This document shows positions 58,095-64,000 of a DNA stretch of 64,000 nt, piece by piece (the first letter of the stretch is position 1; every line of letters starts with the position of its first letter). The position numbers and the translations under genes were made by a program. This stretch comes from Xenosphaeropsis pyriputrescens (taxonomy: Eukaryota > Ascomycota > Leotiomycetes > Phacidiales > Phacidiaceae), in assembly GCA_022609375.1 (NCBI GenBank), contig JAGKQE010000033.1, forward strand, positions 186,001 through 250,000, read 5' to 3'. The notes below the pieces were generated by a model, which was given only the letters and a program-made list of their open reading frames with translations, made no database searches and was not told where the DNA came from.

Positions 58095-59018
58095 TCATGA
58101 AAATAGAAGCTTATAGAAGTAGGCAGACCACCATGGAGCAGTGAATTCCTTCGATGCCGAGGCTACCTCTGCTGACGTTTTGAAATGTCCATCCCAACAC
58201 CCACGAATGATATCTCGAATTGATATAGTCGACAAATCAGGATACACTCCTGATGCAAACTGCTTGTCCGCCCATTCGTCCTTCTCGTATTTAGAGGTCA
58301 ACCCCTCCTTGTCATGGTGAGGGACTAAACCTGTCATGATAAGGTATAAGACCGATCCAAGAGAGAATATATCTATAGCCGGAGATGCTGGTCGACCGTC
58401 AAAGGTTCTCGGGTCGCAAAAGCCACTGTCGGGCCAACCTCCACCTGATTTGTCTCCACATGTAGATCCCCCAAAGTCGCACAGGATGAGTTGATGGTTG
58501 TCTCCAACGAGTATATTCTCCCCACGCATGTCACAGTGGATGATACCCTGAGAATGGATGTAGTCGACAGCCTCAGCTATTTGTACACACCAGTCGAGTC
58601 GAGTATTGTAATCGATATTCGGATGCGTATCCAAAAATCCCTGCAAATCACCAGTGCTGGCCTCTTCCAACAACAGTCCAGCAGGATCAGGATTCGAGCG
58701 AGCGACAAGCCCATGGCATCTAAGACAATTTGGTAAGATGACGCGTTTCTGTGGGTGAGTGCTAAGGCTCTTACTTGATGACTCCCACGTGGTCTAGATG
58801 GCCCAGTATCCAAGCTTCATGTTCCAAGTGGTCAACTCTATGTACTTGATCGTTGCGTGTCTTTACTACGCAGCCAGCCTTTTTTTGACTGCGAAGTATG
58901 TAACTCGTACTGCCTTGCGCAATGCAGTGTTTCTGTGAGTAGGGAAGCTGTTTGAAAGAATGAGTATTACGCCTCACCGACTTAATGAAGGGGCAAAACT
59001 TGCCGTTCCTGGTTCCAT
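58095..59018 (-). CDS. Small protein kinase-like protein, 5' end uncertain
   Basis: The core exons 58775-58932 and 58095-58719 join in phase through a 55-bp intron. Kinase landmarks are a Gly-rich-loop-like IAQGSTSYILR, the Lys in CVVKTR, VDYIHSQGIIHCDMRGENIL (catalytic Asp in HCD rather than HRD), LILCDFGGST, and SPAIDIFSLGSVLYLIMTG. The start is a problem. The only well-placed ATG (59018, MEPGTASFAPSLS) joins the core in frame only through a 68-bp intron to 58909, which deletes the Gly-rich loop (266 aa); the intron that keeps the loop (acceptor before 58932) leaves no ATG in frame. So it is either truncated, decayed at the 5' end, or has an unseen first exon. Substrate unknown; such small kinases are often amplified in these genomes. 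Confidence 0.65.
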
Positions 59019-60049
59019 TGTTGATCTTGAGATTGGGATGAGATTATAGAGAGCGTCGGATGTAGGTTAGAAAAAGGTAGGAAGAAGTACCTTGATTTAT
59101 ATTTGGTACCTCATAACTTTGTTCCGGTGAATTTCTGACTGAGACTCTATCGATAGGACCGCTGCATGCGCAGATCAAGGAAAACACCGGTTTTGCAATA
59201 ATACTTGATAGTCAATGCATATTGCAAATTGGTACGTTTTAATCCTCTATTATATAGGGGTTATAGTAAACAAGCTATCTATAGTAGATATATTTGTATT
59301 AGTATAGCTATATATATACATATATATGTATTTGTAGTAGGAATGTATATAAATACTACTTACAAGTTAAACAAAGTGTTTTAAAGTATAGATAAAGCTT
59401 GTATGATTGTAAGTGCTTGAAAAATGCCTTGTCTGATATAATTGTATTGAATGTTGGTGTTGAGATAATAATTTGGCTTAGAAAATAGGAGATATGACTA
59501 TGGATACATGTAGTTTCTTTATATCTAGACAACGTTGGTGTTTTTTTTTTTGAAGAGTTACTACGAGTCCTACTACTAGTCAGCTACTTGTTCTATATTG
59601 AACTACTATGAGTTGCTTACAAGTAATCTACTAGTGTCACCATAAAATGGTGTTTAGATAGACCCAGCTCTCAAGATATAGACAAGGAATGACACATCAC
59701 CCTTCGCATGACATTTTCGGTTTTTACGCCGAAGACAAACGTTGCCAAAAAGTAGGAGTCAGGCAATGTTAGCGAATTATGTCACAGCAGAGACTCATGG
59801 TAATAGAAATACTACAACAGTTACATTTATCTACGAAGCTCAAGTATCTAGACCCACGAAAAGAGACATTTCATATGCCGGGAACTAAACAAGGATATCT
59901 CGAGAAGTGAAAAAGAAAACATTCGTCAGTGATAACGGACGAGTATAATGATAAACCCAGAAGCCCCCCCCCATCTAACCCCAGAGCCCAACGCCAGAAA
60001 GAGGACATATGATAGTAGATACAAAAACCGCAGCGACATGCAAGAGGCG
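59019..60049. other. AT-rich intergenic stretch
   Basis: Between the kinase-like gene and the 3' end of the amylase-like gene. Strongly AT-rich from about 59.2 to 59.6 kb, including an alternating TATATATA block near 59.31-59.34 kb and T11 near 59.54 kb. No coding signal. Confidence 0.4.
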
Positions 60050-61746
60050 CTAAAAAGCACCGGCGACCATGGCCACCAAAGCAGCAAAACCAATCGCTGT
60101 CGACACAGATGCAAAGTGCTTGCCAGCAGCACTCGAACTGCTCTCCGTGGCGCCGTGATATCTAGCCGCGGGAGAAACGACGTCAGTCGACGTCCCGTCA
60201 CCTTCGATAGTGCAGATCGTGCTGCCAACAAGAAGGGCCGCGGGATAGAGGACGATGGGCTCGCCCTCGTCGATAATAACGTTGATATTCCCGCTGTCGT
60301 CTGTGGTCATGTTCGTGCAGGACACGATGTCGGTCAAGACGGTATTCGTCGTGAAGGAAGTGGCATCGGCGTAGAGTGTGAGATTGCGGCTGTGGCCGTA
60401 GGCACCGTCGTTGTTGACTATTGTGACGACCTGTGCGTTATTGTGACCTTTGCGCATGGCAATGGTGGAGGTATCGTTGTAGAAGATATCGTTGATATAG
60501 GAGCTATATAGAGAGGACTGGTTGATTGCTTGGGAGCGGAGCACATTCAGTGACGTTACGAGTTGGTACAGAGTTGAATTCTGGTTGAAGGACGATGGCC
60601 AAAGTGCTTCCCGGTTATAGGGATTCGCTCCACCAGTGTAGTGCTGTTCCTGGCCTTGGTAAATGATAGGAATTCCGTCAGAGAGGATAGTGAAAGTGAT
60701 GATGTTCTTGGCGAGTGTGTTGTCGGTTGTGTAAGATGCAAAGCGCGGCTGGTCATGATTCTCGGAGAAGGAGCCGACAACAGTTGGGTCACTGCAATTG
60801 GTTTGAATGGACCAAACTTGGGTGACGAGGTCGTTCATGGAGGCCTTTGTAGAATTGAAGGCGCGAACCATTGGGAAGTAGACGGGGTAGTTGAGAATGC
60901 TATCCATGACCTTCTGGTAAGGGCAGGTGTATTCTGTGGCGCCTGAGTAGACCTCGCCCATGCAAAAGATACCTGCGGCATCGCAGAAGCCTGAGAAGAA
61001 TCCGGTGTCGACATTTCCTGCGGAGTCAAGACGAAGTCCGTCAATGCTGTATTTCTCGACAAGGTCTTTGATCCAGCTCTGGAAAATTGAGCGTACGTCG
61101 TCGTCTTCGGTGCGTAGATCGGCAAGGGAAACGGTGGTGTCTCCAAGCCAGCACTCGGTCTGAGAGGAGGTCGCACTTTCGCTGGTCGAGCAGTAGTCGT
61201 GAAAGTACGTCTTCTTGTTGAAGGGATCAAATGAGCTGTATTTGATGCTAGAAGGTTTCCCCGCATATGCCATGTGGTTTGTCACGACATCTACCATCAG
61301 ATACATGGAGCGGTTGTGCACGGCCTCGGACAGAGCAAGTAAATCATCTTCGGAGCCGAACTTGCTGTTCAACTTGTAGATGCTATCGGGCCAGAAACCA
61401 TGATAGGATCCCAGATCTTTTGTGTATTTGGAAATTTGGGATGTAATAGGGGAGATCCAGATCTGTAGGATTCAATCAGCAGTGCTTCGTTGCGTATTCG
61501 TCGATCCTATCATACCGCGCTGAATCCCATGTTCTGGATATAATCCAGATCGTTGATGACACCCTGCCATGTCCCCCCACAATATTTTCCCTCCTCAACG
61601 TCGCATTCCTGCGTAGTAGAAGCGTCATCTCGACTGTAGCGATCTGTTATGACCTGGTAAATCGACCTATCTCTCCAGTCTGCTACGGTCGCACCACTAG
61701 CAAGCTCAACCGCGAGCGTAGCCAACACAACATTGTGGAACTTCAT
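60050..61746 (-). CDS. GH13 alpha-amylase-family protein, GPI-anchored
   Basis: Exon 1 is 61516-61746 and exon 2 is 60050-61462 (53-bp intron), giving 547 aa. The start is at MKFHNVVLATLAVELASGAT, a signal peptide. Family regions are WRDRSIYQVITDRYSRDD, MGFSA|IWISPIT across the intron, VDVVTNHM (region I), GLRLDSAGN (region II, nucleophile Asp about 223), GEVYSG (region III, Glu about 247) and FSENHDQPRF (region IV, Asp about 314). The catalytic triad is intact. Region II lacks the Lys-His pair that follows the nucleophile in TAKA-amylase (Gly-Asn here). The C-terminus has a Ser-rich spacer and hydrophobic tail, a GPI signal. It is probably an alpha-glucan-acting wall enzyme, amylase or glucanotransferase. 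Confidence 0.93.
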
Positions 61747-62085
61747 ATTGGTGAAGAGCAAAACAAGAAAAAAGTTGAAAAGGCAATATGCGCACTTTAA
61801 CGAGTGAATTGCGCTTTCGCTAACCTACCTATTAGTCGGAGGACAATGTGCTTGCTTGATCGTCTTATAGATCTTTGGACGCGGACCCCTCGAGTTCGTT
61901 GGGAAGGGTGTGTGCTTGAAGTTATTCCTGACTCGTATCTTTTGCCGTCGTAGGTCGACGTCAGTCTTGAATGAGTTCAAGTTTCTGGGCCTTGTTCATG
62001 TCGGCGGGTGGATGCTAGGTATCTATGAGCCGTGCCCAACTCTCTCGTTTATCCCATAGGCCAGCCTCAACTAAAAAAAAAAGTA

Positions 62086-62153
62086 TGGCATATTATTATG
62101 CCATGGTATGCCACGGTATGCCACAGTCTGCTACAGTCTGCTACAGTCTGCCA
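62086..62153. repeat. Hairpin plus 10-bp tandem repeat, 5 copies
   Basis: A perfect hairpin TGGCATA-TTAT-TATGCCA (62086-62103) runs straight into five 10-bp units: two of the TGGTATGCCA/CGGTATGCCA kind and three of CAGTCTGCTA/CAGTCTGCCA (62104-62153). Confidence 0.8.
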
Positions 62154-62489
62154 CCAAATTTCCACCGCCTTTTAGGTCGAGCTGCCTCTTCTCTTGGCCT
62201 TGACTTGTGGACTGCTCCGTTTTGATGGCTTGAGAGGCTCTTCAGCTCATGCTGTTGGCGCGTGGGGGAATGATTCTTCATTGAGTGGGTTTGAGCGTCA
62301 ACGATATCGTGATGACAATGGGAGGGAAAGGGGGCCGGCCATATGCACAATGACTCCGAGTAACGTAACTCACTTGGAGATGTGTTCATGCAGCCCATCT
62401 GCAGCAGCAAATCTTGATTGACCCGGTTCAAGTGGGATCTCCAAGTGATCCAGGCGCAGCACGCTATCTGGCACCTTTTTGGCGAGCAG

Positions 62490-62544
62490 GTTGTTCCTGA
62501 ATGGTTCTTGAACGGTTCTTGAACGGTTCTTGAACGGTTCCTGG
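62490..62544. repeat. 11-bp tandem repeat, about 5 copies
   Basis: Unit ACGGTTCTTGA, two exact internal copies flanked by near-copies. Confidence 0.8.
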
Positions 62545-64000
62545 ATTCAGATTGAATACTGTACTTACGACTTAGTGGCATGTCACGGATGCAGTGCAGT
62601 GCAGTCAGTAAGTTCTGTAACATCGTACAAGTCGGCGCTAGACTGCGAGATCCAGGGACCGTCGTATCTGCTTCCACTGCTTAAAGGAGATAAAGTTAGA
62701 TCTGGTAGGCTCCTCCGATCATGTTAAGTTCAAGCCATTTCCCGAGCCCAATCCCCTCCGTCAAAGTCTATGAATGTGATAGGCACGGCGGCTCGGAATC
62801 AGCCTCTGATGGGTTGTTGCAGCACACAATTCGACTCGTCATTTACTTGATCATGATCGTGATTTCAACCCAGCTATGGGATTAGGGAGAAAATGTTGTT
62901 TGCTTTCTTTCGTAAGAGACCGCTCTTATGACGTATTGTGGAACCTTTGGAACCTGTGAAACTTCCACCTTGGACTTCGAGAAAGGCCAAAACTCATTTT
63001 CAACATCATTCATCTTGAAATTGATGATGAGTGCTTTTCATTCTTGACCCACTGGCTAATAATAATACTACAAGGCGAGTTGATTGTTCCACAAATGATT
63101 GGTTTTTGGGTCTGTGTTCTGTGGCTTATACGTAGGTAGGTATATTTCGCCTAAGGGTGTAGAAATACGAGAAGGGCTTAGTGATACGAGAACCATACAA
63201 AATATTAGGGTTGGGGCTATTCTATCCACCTAAATTGTCTTGCTATAGTGCCTAAAGTTATCTTCAGAAAACTAGAGAACATAATTCCAATGCTCTTGTA
63301 TGAACTCTGAAGAATTTCGGAGCTTTTGTTACTCATGGTGTAATCTTATGTAGAAAATCAGATGAAGGAGACGGCTTTTATATACTAGAGATTGGATTCA
63401 ACCCTAAAGAATTTTGTCTTCCTTTTTAACAAGAAATAATCAGAGAATAAGCAGAAGAATAAAATTTAGGCTTAGAACAAAATAATAGGGAGCATATTTC
63501 CAGGATGATGAGACCTAAAGTTCTTCGATGCTGATATTTCGTATGGCAAAATGGTGGTTCTCGTATCATCCCCCCTTTCTCGTATAACTGCGCCTTACAA
63601 ACGCGGGATAAGGGATACGAAGACCTCACGTATAACTGCAGAGTCACTGGCGGAAGTCAGTAATTAGGAGTGACTTGTGTATTCATAATTCGTGTAAGTA
63701 TTTAATGTGAGGCTATGAGCAAGAATATCTTGGACGTATCAGTGACAAAGAGTTTGATCAATTGGCTTGTATTTTAATTGGATAGCAAAATCTTATTCAT
63801 ACTCAAAAAGCGATGATATAAGCAGGAGTCGTATGATTACTGCTGGAGATAGTGATAAGTGAGTTATTGCCTGTCGCCCCCACCCTTACCTTCTTGAAAT
63901 AGGATGACAGGAGAGTATCTACGAGAACGAAGATAAAGATGGCGTTATATATTAATATTTGCCTGCAAGTTTTGAACATACATTTCAAAGGAACTGTTGC

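Larger units (their letters stand above)
61747..64000. other. Intergenic to window end, no gene seen
   Basis: Holds the amylase promoter at its left end, two short tandem repeats with a hairpin near 62.1 kb and 62.5 kb, and AT-rich DNA from 63 kb onward. Confidence 0.4.

Overview
This window is nuclear DNA from a filamentous ascomycete (Pezizomycotina). The evidence is many spliced protein genes with short introns (42-61 bp for most, GT...AG), a P450-reductase fusion of the CYP505 type, GPI-anchored wall glycosidases, a CK2 regulatory subunit, ERCC1/Rad10, and pyrimidine-rich leaders. The gene set and intron style would fit a Leotiomycete such as a Botrytis/Sclerotinia relative, but that placement is inference from general appearance only. 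I saw no tRNA or rRNA genes, no CRISPR array and no intact transposon.

Layout. 0-10 kb is gene-dense: homogentisate dioxygenase (-), a 77-aa Asn-rich protein (+), a DUF1989 protein (-), ERCC1/Rad10 (-), CK2 beta (-), a JmjC/cupin oxygenase (+) and a DOPA-dioxygenase-like extradiol enzyme (-). 11.2-12.8 kb holds a broken DUF6590-type gene. 15.9-19.3 kb is the CYP505 fusion and 21.5-22.5 kb a 2OG-Fe(II) oxygenase. 26.6-28.3 and 32.7-34.3 kb are two MFS transporters (DHA1-like and ACS/Dal5-like). 36.9-44.1 kb is a three-gene block on the minus strand: a secreted BNR/Asp-box protein, a secreted GH20 enzyme with a LamG-like tail, and a sugar transporter. About 9.8 kb without a recognisable gene follows (44.1-53.9 kb). 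Then come a CRH-type GH16 enzyme (+), a decayed APH-type phosphotransferase and a small protein kinase (-), and a GPI-anchored GH13 amylase-like protein (-).

How the genes fit together. Housekeeping functions (NER endonuclease subunit, CK2) sit beside catabolic ones (tyrosine ring cleavage, extradiol cleavage, fatty-acid hydroxylation). The BNR + GH20 + sugar transporter block looks like an extracellular glycan-harvesting unit, and the GH16 and GH13 genes add wall glucan remodelling. Two genes carry several in-frame stops plus a frameshift. Most of these stops are one C-to-T or G-to-A transition away from CAA, CGA or TGG, which suggests old repeat-induced or drift decay.

Exon models were made by eye from splice motifs, frame and family alignment from memory. 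Boundaries are good where phase and motif agree, and uncertain cases are flagged.
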